Source: Bog-950 sp046329535
Lineage (GTDB): Bacteria; Bacteroidota; Bacteroidia; Chitinophagales; LD1
Length of the DNA: 64,000 bases
NCBI GenBank assembly: GCA_046329535.1
Contig: JAXLUN010000010.1
Coordinates: 47,159 to 111,158, forward strand
Direction: 5' to 3'
The stretch's first letter is position 1. Each line of letters begins with the position of its first letter. The notes under the pieces are model-generated. The model was not told the origin of the DNA. It ran no database searches and saw only the letters and a list, made by a program, of their open reading frames with translations. The translations under genes and the position numbers were made by a program. Shown piece by piece: positions 16,643 through 24,982 of the stretch.

Positions 16643-17415
16643 GAATGATATGCTTTTATGCCGAATAGCTCATCTATCCGCACAATTTTGAATCCGAGTG
16701 CATGAGCTTGTTTGATAAAGTCAGAAAGTATGCCAATTGTGTAGGGACCCCAGTCGTGAAACAAAACTACATCCCCGCTACTAAGATTTTTAAGTGATTT
16801 GTTAAGCAGTGCTTCGGCCGATTTGGCTCCGGTATCATAAGTGCGGATACTCCAGCCAATACTGTGATAATTTCTTTGCTGTATAACTTTGGCAATACCC
16901 GGATTGGTAACTCCATAAGGAGGACGAAACAGCTGTGGCTGCAGCCCGGTTACTTTTTTAATTTCCTCATCGCATAGCTGTAGGTCTTCGTTCATTGCTT
17001 TTATGTTTTGGAGCGAAAACCAAAATCCGTGTCGATAGCTATGGTTACCTATAAGATGTCCTTCGGCTACCATACGATTAACGACCGCCTCATTTCCGGA
17101 AATGTTTTTGCCAATCAGAAAAAATGCAACGGGAACTTTTTCCCGATTCAGAATGTCTAAAACCTGCGGAGTAAAATTGCTGAAGGGGCCATCATCAAAA
17201 GTAATGGCTATCTCTTTCTTGTTGCGGCTCCCATGGCAATAGGAGTGTAGAAAATAATTGAACTGAATGAAGTAGGAGCCGAAAAATGCAGCCAAGAGAT
17301 AAATAACTACTACTGCCAAATAAGTATACCAGGGTAATTCATATCTCCAGTCTACTAAAAATAAAAGCAGTAGTATAAAAAGGAAAAACAGACGGATTGT
17401 AGTATGCTTATACAT
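16639..17415 (-). CDS. Polysaccharide deacetylase (NodB homology domain), membrane-anchored
   Basis: The 258-residue product has two hydrophobic segments at its N-terminus (about 9-21 and 30-50). A carbohydrate esterase 4 domain follows, with motif 1 ITFDDGPF, motif 2 GNHSYRHGFW (HxxxH metal ligands), RPPYGVTNPGI and a late VLFHDWG. It would remove acyl groups from a sugar or a related amide on the periplasmic face. In pigment clusters the role is unproven. It overlaps the chain-length-factor gene by eight bases and the LolA-like gene by four. Confidence 0.88.
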   Translation of the reverse strand: MYKHTTIRLFFLFILLLLFLVDWRYELPWYTYLAVVVIYLLAAFFGSYFIQFNYFLHSYCHGSRNKKEIAITFDDGPFSNFTPQVLDILNREKVPVAFFLIGKNISGNEAVVNRMVAEGHLIGNHSYRHGFWFSLQNIKAMNEDLQLCDEEIKKVTGLQPQLFRPPYGVTNPGIAKVIQQRNYHSIGWSIRTYDTGAKSAEALLNKSLKNLSSGDVVLFHDWGPYTIGILSDFIKQAHALGFKIVRIDELFGIKAYHS

Positions 17416-18463
17416 GACTAAAAAGCATCAACGAATGATTGTGGCGGAAGCTGTTATAAAGCAAAATACTCTCAGGTTTCCGTCCGCTGTTTTTCAATAC
17501 AACAGTTTTGGGTATCTGTTTTGTTTTCATCATTTGGGCAGCCAGCCAGAATGCAAATGCTGAAGAGGTCATATACTCCCCGCACAGGTGTTTATAGCCT
17601 GTTATGGTTTGCTCTTTAAATAAATCATCATTCACCTGAGTCATTGCATGGTCTCTTTTCTCATCACCCGATATGCCTGATATAACTACATCTATATCTT
17701 GCACAGACAAGTGGTTGTCTTTTAGAAACTGCAGTATCCGTTGCTTGATATCATCGGCATTTTCAGGTTTATAGAAAGTCCGGTTGTCTCTTAAAGCACC
17801 GTATGTATGTTCATTAGCGTTTTTTGATAAAACAGAAAAAGAAGCGCCTTGTCCGGCAATAATTCCATGGCCTGGTTGGGTTAACGATTCAAGATTACTG
17901 CAGGGCTCCTGGCGTAACTCATTCATGAGTTTCATGGCCGCATACTTGTAATCGCTTACTTCGTCATAAGCCCCAACCAGTATATTGTCAACGTTTTCGT
18001 TAGCCAGCATTCGAGCATCGGTTAGCGCACTCTCAAAAGAGAAACCTTTATGCGAGAAGGTATTATTATGTCCGTGGCAACCACAAAGCAGGGCTATGTT
18101 GGAGCTTACTGTATTATGCGTAGATTGTATGAATGCAGTGGGACTTACAATTGTTTCATCTGATTCAATAACACTGCGAAGAAATTTTTGTGAAATTTCG
18201 GGTAGGCCTAAACCGGTTCCGGTTGATATGGCACCGGGTACGCTGATTCCAGAATCTTTAATGGCCAGTAACCCGGCTGCGGTTCCAAACTTTAACAGCG
18301 GCCCCATTCTGCGTATACTGCCGGCATCAAAAAATGAGTTGTAGTTTGGGTCAACACAGGTTAATCGGTTGGTAGCATATTCTTTCACTTCTGTTAAGAA
18401 GACAGAACTGTTGAAAGTTGGCTGAGGAGAAATACAGCCGATGCCATTGATATAGAGTTTCAT
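17408..18463 (-). CDS. Chain-length-factor-like ketosynthase without active-site Cys
   Basis: The ATG at 18463 overlaps the TGA of the upstream ketosynthase by one base (ATGA) and opens with the KS-type MKLYINGIGCISPQ; an upstream in-frame start at 18496 is less likely. The 351-residue product aligns along its length with beta-ketoacyl synthases, with STGTGLGLPEI, a THNTVSSNIALL segment and SAFAFWLAAQMM. Where ketosynthases have TACSSS, it reads NNTFSHKG, so the nucleophilic Cys is missing and no HGTGT motif is seen. This is the pattern of a KS-beta or chain length factor that forms a heterodimer with the active ketosynthase immediately upstream. Confidence 0.8.
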   Translation of the reverse strand: MKLYINGIGCISPQPTFNSSVFLTEVKEYATNRLTCVDPNYNSFFDAGSIRRMGPLLKFGTAAGLLAIKDSGISVPGAISTGTGLGLPEISQKFLRSVIESDETIVSPTAFIQSTHNTVSSNIALLCGCHGHNNTFSHKGFSFESALTDARMLANENVDNILVGAYDEVSDYKYAAMKLMNELRQEPCSNLESLTQPGHGIIAGQGASFSVLSKNANEHTYGALRDNRTFYKPENADDIKQRILQFLKDNHLSVQDIDVVISGISGDEKRDHAMTQVNDDLFKEQTITGYKHLCGEYMTSSAFAFWLAAQMMKTKQIPKTVVLKNSGRKPESILLYNSFRHNHSLMLFSHV

Positions 18464-19656
18464 CAGTTTACTTTTGAAAAGATCAGTGATGAACAATTTC
18501 CTCCAAAGCCAAATGAGTTTGACATAGCATGATTTACATCAACTCCTTCCTGAAGTTCTGTGACCGGTAAAAAGTCAAGCTCCTTCATTTTTGTTTTAAA
18601 GCGCAGGTTGGGGAAAATCAGGTTGTGCTCCATTGACATCATGCAAAATACGGCTTCAATACCGGCACAGGCACCCAGCGTATGCCCGGTGTATGGTTTG
18701 GTTGAACTAACCCTTGGAACTTTTGTAAATATTCTTTGCACGGCCATACCTTCCGATAGATCATTATTCATGGTTCCGGTTCCGTGTAAGTTAATGTAAT
18801 CAATATCTTCCGGGTTTAAGCCACTCATTTCTAGCGCTCCGGTCATGGCCAAAAAATTTCCTTTGCCTTCGGGTGATGATGCTGTTTGGTGAAAAGCATC
18901 ATTAGCGTTGGCATAGCCTGTAACGGCAGCTATAGGTTTTTTTGAAAGTGTGGCTGCCACTTGATCAGATACTAACACAACATAACCGGCTCCTTCACCA
19001 AGATTTAAACCCTTGCGGTTATCATCATAGGGAGTGCAGGGCTTATCGTCTAATATCATCAGGGAGTTAAATCCATTCAGGGTAAATCTTGACATACCAT
19101 CTGTGCCACCGGCTACGACAACATCCAGCAATCCGTTTTTTATCATTCGCGCAGCATACATGATTGTATTGGCCGAAGATGAACAGGCTGTGCTGATGGT
19201 CGTAATATGATCTATAACCCCCAACTTATCAGCTACCAACTCGGTTACTTCACCACTGTCATAATTGGACTCTTCGCGAAGATGAGGGGTGCTGTTGTCG
19301 GCCATGTAGAACTTGTAAATGTCTTCTGTTTTGTCCATGGCACCAACGGTATTGGCTGATATAAACCCTGTTCGCCATTGATGGATATTGGGGATATTGG
19401 CATCCTGCAAAGCTTCTTTAGCAGCTATCATACTTAACAAGGCGGTTCGTGGAGCTGTGGTTTCAAGCCCCGCCATTCGGGCAAGTTCTTCGTTACTAAT
19501 TTTTACTTCGGCCGCAGGAAGTTTCGAAGAATAGTTTGTTTTGAGTACTGATATTTTATCTACTCCGGAATGAAGGTTTTTCAGCGAGGTAAGGGTTTCC
19601 TGCACATTGTTTCCGATAGCAGAGATAACTCCTTTGCCTGCTATTAATACCTGCAT
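18463..19656 (-). CDS. Beta-ketoacyl-ACP synthase (active subunit paired with chain length factor)
   Basis: A 397-residue FabF-type condensing enzyme. The catalytic triad is complete: Cys158 in ISTACSSSAN, the first His in NLHGTGTMNND and the second in TKPYTGHTLGACAG. It should elongate the aryl-polyene chain with malonyl-ACP. Translational overlap with the Cys-less partner directly downstream suggests equimolar synthesis of a KS/CLF heterodimer. The ACP gene lies 11 bases upstream. Confidence 0.92.
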   Translation of the reverse strand: MQVLIAGKGVISAIGNNVQETLTSLKNLHSGVDKISVLKTNYSSKLPAAEVKISNEELARMAGLETTAPRTALLSMIAAKEALQDANIPNIHQWRTGFISANTVGAMDKTEDIYKFYMADNSTPHLREESNYDSGEVTELVADKLGVIDHITTISTACSSSANTIMYAARMIKNGLLDVVVAGGTDGMSRFTLNGFNSLMILDDKPCTPYDDNRKGLNLGEGAGYVVLVSDQVAATLSKKPIAAVTGYANANDAFHQTASSPEGKGNFLAMTGALEMSGLNPEDIDYINLHGTGTMNNDLSEGMAVQRIFTKVPRVSSTKPYTGHTLGACAGIEAVFCMMSMEHNLIFPNLRFKTKMKELDFLPVTELQEGVDVNHAMSNSFGFGGNCSSLIFSKVN

Positions 19657-19667
19657 AGAATATCGGT

Positions 19668-19925
19668 TTATTGAGCTTTATGTGCGGTGATATAGTCGGC
19701 TATGGAACGAATGGTTTTGAAAACCTTCGGGCCATCTTCGGGATTGGCCAGTTTAATACCATATTTCTGTTGCAGCAACACAATTAATTCAAGCGCATCA
19801 ATGGAGTCTAAACCTAAGCCTTCTACAAAAAGAGGCTGGTCGTCACCAATATCTTCCGGTTTCAGATTTTGCAGATTAAGTTGTTCGATAATCTGCTGCT
19901 TTAGGGTAGTAATCAATTCACTCAT
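19668..19925 (-). CDS. Acyl carrier protein (first of two in the cluster)
   Basis: This 85-residue four-helix carrier has the phosphopantetheine site LGLDSIDALEL (Ser41), with an acidic helix II behind it (LIVLLQQKYGIKL). It would hold the growing polyene chain as a thioester. Its gene overlaps the upstream KS-like gene by four bases and precedes the active ketosynthase. The second carrier of the cluster (24713-24970) is clearly different in sequence, so the two may serve separate steps. Confidence 0.92.
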   Translation of the reverse strand: MSELITTLKQQIIEQLNLQNLKPEDIGDDQPLFVEGLGLDSIDALELIVLLQQKYGIKLANPEDGPKVFKTIRSIADYITAHKAQ

Positions 19926-20542
19926 TTGGATTCGAAAAATTTTTGAACGGTTATTGAATCGTGTTTTGGATATCTAGTGTTGTTTGTTGGTTGTGCTAAA
20001 TAAAAAAAAGCCTCGGCATTTCCTTCATAATAGTCAGCCCAGCCGGATATACAGCTTTTTATCTTTTCTGTTTCGAAAAGTGAGTTGATATATTCTGTTT
20101 GAAAAGCAGCGTCAAATATATCAAAAACAAAGCACGCTGACTCACCTTTTATCTGGTGCCGGATGCAAATTTCACCAATCAAAACATTGGGTAATGTATA
20201 GACAAATAAACCAGGGCTTGGTATACTTGCCGTGCTTAACTGGTAACGTAAATCAGTATCCAGGCTGGAGTTAGCATTAGAAAAAACTATTCCCGTATCC
20301 TCCGGACTAAACTGTTGGTTCAGATTTTGACCCCGCAACAGTAATTCAGTAACTAAAAAACCTGTCTTGCACAGATTATCCATTTTGTAAAACTTGGGAT
20401 AACTAATTTGCAGAGATTCATAAGCCGCATTTAAAAAGTCGGTTGACGAAATATCATTCTTTTCAAAAAGAAGCTTGCCATCAACAAATATCTGATTGTT
20501 TCTGAGCAAAACATAAGAAACAACTTCTGAACTACTTGCCAT
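19922..20542 (-). CDS. Half-size ketosynthase-like protein of flexirubin clusters
   Basis: The 206-residue product resembles only the N-terminal half of a thiolase-fold ketosynthase: FYKMDNLCKTGFLVTELLL, then a TGIVFSNANSSLDTDL strand, then SPGLFVYTLPNVLIGEICI and a short C-terminal region. I can see no catalytic Cys in the usual position and no His motifs. It is probably not a stand-alone enzyme and may assist the other condensing enzymes. Similar short 3-oxoacyl-ACP-synthase-like genes are known from Bacteroidetes pigment clusters. It overlaps the flavoprotein gene by 11 bases and the ACP gene by four. Confidence 0.7.
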   Translation of the reverse strand: MASSSEVVSYVLLRNNQIFVDGKLLFEKNDISSTDFLNAAYESLQISYPKFYKMDNLCKTGFLVTELLLRGQNLNQQFSPEDTGIVFSNANSSLDTDLRYQLSTASIPSPGLFVYTLPNVLIGEICIRHQIKGESACFVFDIFDAAFQTEYINSLFETEKIKSCISGWADYYEGNAEAFFYLAQPTNNTRYPKHDSITVQKFFESK

Positions 20543-21809
20543 TTAATGCCGCCTCGTTTTCCTCCAAATCTTTCAGTTTTTTTCCAACATTTATCAGACG
20601 AACCATGCGGGTTAGGTAGGTGCTGTGGTTTTTTACATATGGGTTGTCCATATCCCATACATAACCTGCCAAAACAGAACAAATCTGACGAATCACTTCT
20701 TCATTTCTTTCTTCAGCAAAGAAGATTTTCTGTAAGGTGCCATCATACCAAGCTAATACGTACGAGCGAAAAGTATCTACCCCAACCATCATAACATCGG
20801 TATATTCTTTTTGCCAATCTACTACTTCACCTTTTAACTGTTTAACCACCAGATTACTTGCCAACTGTGATGATACAGTTGCTAATGTTACACCGGATGA
20901 AAATACAGGGTCTAAAAACTCAGTTACGTTACCGGTCAATACAAATCCATCACCATAAAATCTATCGGTACTTACAGACCAGGATTGCAATGTTCTGGGC
21001 TCAAACAAAAACTCACCATCTTTAAAACGCTCTCTGACACTATCGGCTGATTCAATGATGCCTCTTAGTTGTTCTTCGGCAGTACCTTTAAAGTCTTCAA
21101 AAAACGAGGGTTCACTGACGAAGCCGCAAGAGGTTACTCCATTGGAAAATGGAATACACCAAGCCCATACTCCTGGTTTGTGATCTACTATTAGAATACG
21201 GTTCGGTTCTACATAGTCATTTCTACGGGTATCCTTAATGTGAGTGAATAGTGTTTTTCTGGGTGGTAAATTAGAGGGTCTGTCAAGATTGAACAGGCGT
21301 GGAATTACCCGTCCGTATCCCGATGCATCTACTATAAAACGCGCTTCTATGTTTTTTTTACTTCCGTTCGGACATTTTACAGTTGTGGTCGAGTTAGTCC
21401 CATTAAATTTTATGTCAGTTACAGTTGTTTCGTATTCAATAGGAACTCCCATTTTTTGAACTTCATTAGCCAATACCTGATCAAAATGAGCTCTTGGAAC
21501 CTGCCATGTCCAACTCCAGCCTTTCGTAAACTGGTCGCTGAAATTAAAGTCCATTACCTGGTTATCACCGTGAATGAACTTGGCTCCAAATTTTTCCTGA
21601 TAGCCCTGTGCTTTTAATGCCGGAAGAAATCCAGCCTGCTCTAAAGGCTCCATACATTTGGGTAACAAACTCTCCCCGATAACAAAACGGGGAAATTTTT
21701 CCCTTTCAACAATTTTTACTTGGAAGCCTGCCTGATTGATGATAGAAGCGGCCACGGTTCCTGAAGGCCCTGCACCAATCACTAAAACGTCAACTTTTTC
21801 GGTAGTCAT
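20532..21809 (-). CDS. FAD-dependent halogenase-like oxidoreductase
   Basis: The 425-residue flavoprotein has the FAD-binding GAGPSG at 12-17, the segment FPRFVIGESLLP (39-50) typical of the halogenase/geranylgeranyl-reductase group, and WAWCIP at 215-220. The last matches the WxWxIP signature that marks flavin-dependent halogenases and blocks monooxygenation. Chlorinated flexirubins are known, so halogenation of the aryl head group on a carrier protein is a reasonable role. A hydroxylase or saturase cannot be excluded, because I have not checked the catalytic Lys. It lies in the operon between two condensing-enzyme genes. Confidence 0.75.
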   Translation of the reverse strand: MTTEKVDVLVIGAGPSGTVAASIINQAGFQVKIVEREKFPRFVIGESLLPKCMEPLEQAGFLPALKAQGYQEKFGAKFIHGDNQVMDFNFSDQFTKGWSWTWQVPRAHFDQVLANEVQKMGVPIEYETTVTDIKFNGTNSTTTVKCPNGSKKNIEARFIVDASGYGRVIPRLFNLDRPSNLPPRKTLFTHIKDTRRNDYVEPNRILIVDHKPGVWAWCIPFSNGVTSCGFVSEPSFFEDFKGTAEEQLRGIIESADSVRERFKDGEFLFEPRTLQSWSVSTDRFYGDGFVLTGNVTEFLDPVFSSGVTLATVSSQLASNLVVKQLKGEVVDWQKEYTDVMMVGVDTFRSYVLAWYDGTLQKIFFAEERNEEVIRQICSVLAGYVWDMDNPYVKNHSTYLTRMVRLINVGKKLKDLEENEAALNGK

Positions 21810-21821
21810 CTTTTTGATTTT

Positions 21822-22958
21822 TTAGTTCTTCGAATATATGATAGCTGCGTTACAACCTCCAAATCCGGAGGCAGTTTTTAACGCATGATTTTTATCGCTT
21901 TTTTTCAATGTCCGGTTAACATGAATAGTTTCAGTCACACCTAATTCGCCAAAATTTCTGCTGGGCAGAATAATTCCTTCATTCAGCGAGTGGTAGGTTA
22001 AAACCGATTCAACAACTCCTGCAGCACCAAGTGTATGTCCGAAATTACCTTTTAAACTATGCAGCGGAATATTGGAAAGGCCTGCCAGGGAAAAAGCCTT
22101 AGCCTCCATTTCATCATTGTAAACAGTTGCGGTGCCGTGGGCGGAGATAAACGATATGTCAGATTCAGTTACCCGGCTTTCTTTCAAGGCACTTTTTACA
22201 GCAAAAGCTAACTCGGCACCTGTACGGGATGGTCCTGAAATATGGTTGGCATCGTTAGTGGAGGCTCCCCCATTAACTAATATTTTTTCTTTTGCAGCGA
22301 AGGCCGGCTCTGTTGTTAACACTATGGTAGATGCGCATTCTCCCAGATTAATTCCATCTCGTGTTTTATCGAAGGGTTTGCATGGATTTGAACTCATAGC
22401 ATGCAGCGATTGAAAACCTGAAATGACAAATTTTGAAAGCACATCGGCACCGGTAATTACGGCATGTTTGTATTTACCCGACTGGAGCAGCCTTTGGGCT
22501 ATTACCATTGACAGCACACCAGATATACAGGCATTGGAAACTACCAGAGGCTGGTTATGGAAACCTACGTGTAGGGCAATCCGTTGTGCAGTATGAAACA
22601 GAGAAACACGTTTTTGAAGATTGGCAGTTATAGGCTCTTTCTCAATCAATTCAATATTTCCTTTAGTCGTGGAGAGAATGAAAACAGTATTCTCATTCAT
22701 TGCATTTATTTCTGTCAACGATAAGGCGTTGGTTATAGACTCAATGCATAAATTTTCAAATCGGGTAAAGTTATCCAACCGGCTATCGGTTTCTGTTTTT
22801 TGAAACATAGAAGCATAAAATGCTTCGGGCGTAAGAGTTGCATCCGTAATACGCTCAATACCCGACTCTCCGTTTTTAATACGTAAATAATTTTCTGCTG
22901 CTGTATTGCCCAGCGGTGAAATGATATTATCTGAAGCAATGTAAACGGCTTTCATCAA
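21822..22958 (-). CDS. Beta-ketoacyl-ACP synthase (second ketosynthase)
   Basis: The 378-residue product retains all condensing-enzyme residues: Cys144 in SNACISG, His in SAHGTATVYND and His in LKGNFGHTLGAAG. The nucleophile context SNACISG differs from TACSSS in the main ketosynthase, suggesting a different acyl acceptor or an early/late chain step. The gene overlaps the thioesterase stop by four bases. The start reads ATGATGAAA, so either of two adjacent ATGs may be used. Confidence 0.9.
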   Translation of the reverse strand: MMKAVYIASDNIISPLGNTAAENYLRIKNGESGIERITDATLTPEAFYASMFQKTETDSRLDNFTRFENLCIESITNALSLTEINAMNENTVFILSTTKGNIELIEKEPITANLQKRVSLFHTAQRIALHVGFHNQPLVVSNACISGVLSMVIAQRLLQSGKYKHAVITGADVLSKFVISGFQSLHAMSSNPCKPFDKTRDGINLGECASTIVLTTEPAFAAKEKILVNGGASTNDANHISGPSRTGAELAFAVKSALKESRVTESDISFISAHGTATVYNDEMEAKAFSLAGLSNIPLHSLKGNFGHTLGAAGVVESVLTYHSLNEGIILPSRNFGELGVTETIHVNRTLKKSDKNHALKTASGFGGCNAAIIYSKN

Positions 22959-23383
22959 ATACCTGCTTTTCTTTTCCAGTCAACAAAAAAGTCGGGTACT
23001 ACTAGTGCCAGAACCATACTCCCGGCCGATACAAAAACCTGTGTAGTACTTCCTTTGCAAATCAACTCGCCATCTTTCTCTCTCCGAATAATGTAGTCGA
23101 AAATTATTTTGGCCGCTTCGGTTGGGCGCATCACAGTTTCTACCAACGCAACATCTCTGTATTGTAGTGTTTTTTTAAAGTCAGTTTGCAGGTGCACTAT
23201 GGGAGTTGCATAACCCTTATGATACATTTCCATGTAATCCAGCTGGTACTTTTTACCAAATGCCTCTCTGCCCTCCTCAAAATATTTCACATAGTTTCCA
23301 TGCCATACAATACCCAGTGGATCGCACTCATTAAAGCGAACTTCTATGCGCGCTACAGCACTTAATGTATGGGGATGTTTCAT
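22955..23383 (-). CDS. Hotdog-fold acyl-CoA/acyl-ACP thioesterase
   Basis: A 142-residue protein of the 4-hydroxybenzoyl-CoA thioesterase type. The active-site strand/helix reads VRFNECDPLGIVWHGNYVKY, with the catalytic Asp21 and the GIVWHGNYVKYFEEGREAF helix. It would release or edit thioester-bound intermediates of the polyene chain. It overlaps the neighbouring genes on both sides by four bases. Confidence 0.88.
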   Translation of the reverse strand: MKHPHTLSAVARIEVRFNECDPLGIVWHGNYVKYFEEGREAFGKKYQLDYMEMYHKGYATPIVHLQTDFKKTLQYRDVALVETVMRPTEAAKIIFDYIIRREKDGELICKGSTTQVFVSAGSMVLALVVPDFFVDWKRKAGI

Positions 23384-23862
23384 GATTGTGCGGTTTGCTC
23401 AGCGTTTTTGTTCTCCGGTTCAACAAATATTTTCATTTTACAGGTAGCAATGGTTTCATCTCCCAAAGTAACTTTACCGGATATCATGGTAACATCAAAA
23501 ATTTTGTTGTCAATTATTATGTGAGTGGTTATTTCTTCATTGGCTTGTGGTAAACGAGAGAATGTAAAGTCGCGCACATCGCCAATAAATCCAATAGGTA
23601 TTTTTTTATTCTCCAGAAAACATTCGTAACCCATTTTAGCTGCCGCTGTTTGTGCTATATTTTCCATTAATCCGGCTGTTGACATACTTCCGTTATGAAA
23701 CAGAACATGGGCAGCGTCAATCTTTAAAGTAGTTACACATGTTCTTTCACTAACTTCCAGTAAAGAACCAATTAGAACAAAAGGAGGCTTTTGAGGAATC
23801 AGTTCTATCAATTTTTCTCCGCTAATAGGGGTCATTTGTTCAGGGCTTTTTCCAAAAATCAT
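23380..23862 (-). CDS. Hotdog-fold 3-hydroxyacyl-ACP dehydratase (ApeP-like)
   Basis: The 160 residues contain FHNGSMSTAGLMENIAQTAA, in which His56 and Glu67 have the position and spacing of the FabZ catalytic His/Glu pair. It lacks the HFPxxPVMPG wording of ordinary FabZ, as do the dehydratases of aryl-polyene clusters. It is probably the working dehydratase that introduces each double bond, given that the other dehydratase-like gene (15551-15913) has Gln at the Glu position. It overlaps the acyltransferase gene by 23 bases. Confidence 0.82.
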   Translation of the reverse strand: MIFGKSPEQMTPISGEKLIELIPQKPPFVLIGSLLEVSERTCVTTLKIDAAHVLFHNGSMSTAGLMENIAQTAAAKMGYECFLENKKIPIGFIGDVRDFTFSRLPQANEEITTHIIIDNKIFDVTMISGKVTLGDETIATCKMKIFVEPENKNAEQTAQS

Positions 23863-24712
23863 AATAATTAAACCACTGTTCCGGATTTTCTTTTACCATT
23901 CCTTCCAAGTCACGAACATAATCTTCTACTATCATTTCAACGGTTGTCTCTTTGGTTACTTCTCTGTGAGGGCGACAGAAGAAATGATAATGCTGAGCAC
24001 TCTTTTTTACACCATAAACAAACGTATAGGGAGCTCTGAATGTTTTGATTATCTGAAAGATTCCCTGCGGGAAATGAGCCACATCACCTAAAAACTGCGC
24101 AGGCACTGTCCTCGAATCAGGTAGGAACCTATCGGCTGTTGTAGCGATTATCTCATTTCTTCCTAGTGCTTCGCCAATGGCATAAATGTGCGATAGGTCA
24201 TCTTTGATGGGAATCATGTTGAACTTTCTGCCGCCAGTAGCACTTTCCAGATATTGTTTTATCTGTTCATGTTCCCGATCATAAACCAATATATTGATGG
24301 TGTCACCATAATTCATCAGATAATGTCCGGCAATTTCCCAGTTGCCGAGATGTGCCCCCAGCAAAATTCCACCTTTGTTTTGAGCCACTATTTTGCGGAG
24401 GTTATCAGCTCCGAACGATTCGGATGTTATCTTGCTCAAGCCGGACATGACGGCAACTTTATCAATTAGCATCTGCCCCAGCAGGTGGTAATTGATATAT
24501 ACTTTTAGCAGAGATTTGATTTTACTATAGCCGATGCGCTGGTGAAGAAAGTTGTAGATATGATGACTTGTTTCCCAAGAAAAGAGAAAGTAGTAGCAAA
24601 CAACCAGGTAAAGAAAGAAATAGGCTGGATAAACACCGAAATACTTAAGTACCACTACAAAAAACTGATATCCGAGTGGGGTGCCTTTCGATTTTCCTTT
24701 CCACTGTGCCAT
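23840..24712 (-). CDS. LpxL/HtrB-like lysophospholipid acyltransferase
   Basis: The 290-residue product has a hydrophobic N-terminal anchor (about 18-47) and the catalytic HxxxxE box GAHLGNWE (His121, Glu126), followed by NILVYDREHEQIKQYLES and a FLGDVAHFPQGIFQI segment. This is the late lipid A acyltransferase family at the inner membrane. Within the cluster it probably transfers the finished aryl-polyene acyl chain to a lipid acceptor. Its start codon follows the stop of the second ACP with no spacer. Confidence 0.87.
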   Translation of the reverse strand: MAQWKGKSKGTPLGYQFFVVVLKYFGVYPAYFFLYLVVCYYFLFSWETSHHIYNFLHQRIGYSKIKSLLKVYINYHLLGQMLIDKVAVMSGLSKITSESFGADNLRKIVAQNKGGILLGAHLGNWEIAGHYLMNYGDTINILVYDREHEQIKQYLESATGGRKFNMIPIKDDLSHIYAIGEALGRNEIIATTADRFLPDSRTVPAQFLGDVAHFPQGIFQIIKTFRAPYTFVYGVKKSAQHYHFFCRPHREVTKETTVEMIVEDYVRDLEGMVKENPEQWFNYYDFWKKP

Positions 24713-24970
24713 TTACACAGTAGTAGTTTGAGAAGATTTGCTGATGACATAATCGTACAGATTCTGGAACGTACGGATACCGGCAAAATCTTCCTGCTTC
24801 ACCTTAATGCCGAAGTTGCCCTCCAGAATTACTACCAAATCCACATAATCGAGACTGTCCAATTCCAGTGTCTCTTTCAAGGGAGCTTCGGGGGTAATCT
24901 TTTTTGCATCTACTTCAAACTCTTCAACTAAGAATTCATTTACCTTACTGGTTAGTTCTGCTGCTGTCAT
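24713..24970 (-). CDS. Acyl carrier protein (second of two in the cluster)
   Basis: The 85-residue product has the phosphopantetheine site LELDSLDYVDLVVIL (Ser39). The start is 12 bases after the adjacent ketosynthase stop, and its stop abuts the acyltransferase start. The pairing suggests it delivers acyl groups to one or both of these enzymes. Confidence 0.92.
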   Translation of the reverse strand: MTAAELTSKVNEFLVEEFEVDAKKITPEAPLKETLELDSLDYVDLVVILEGNFGIKVKQEDFAGIRTFQNLYDYVISKSSQTTTV

Positions 24971-24982
24971 ATTCTATATCTG

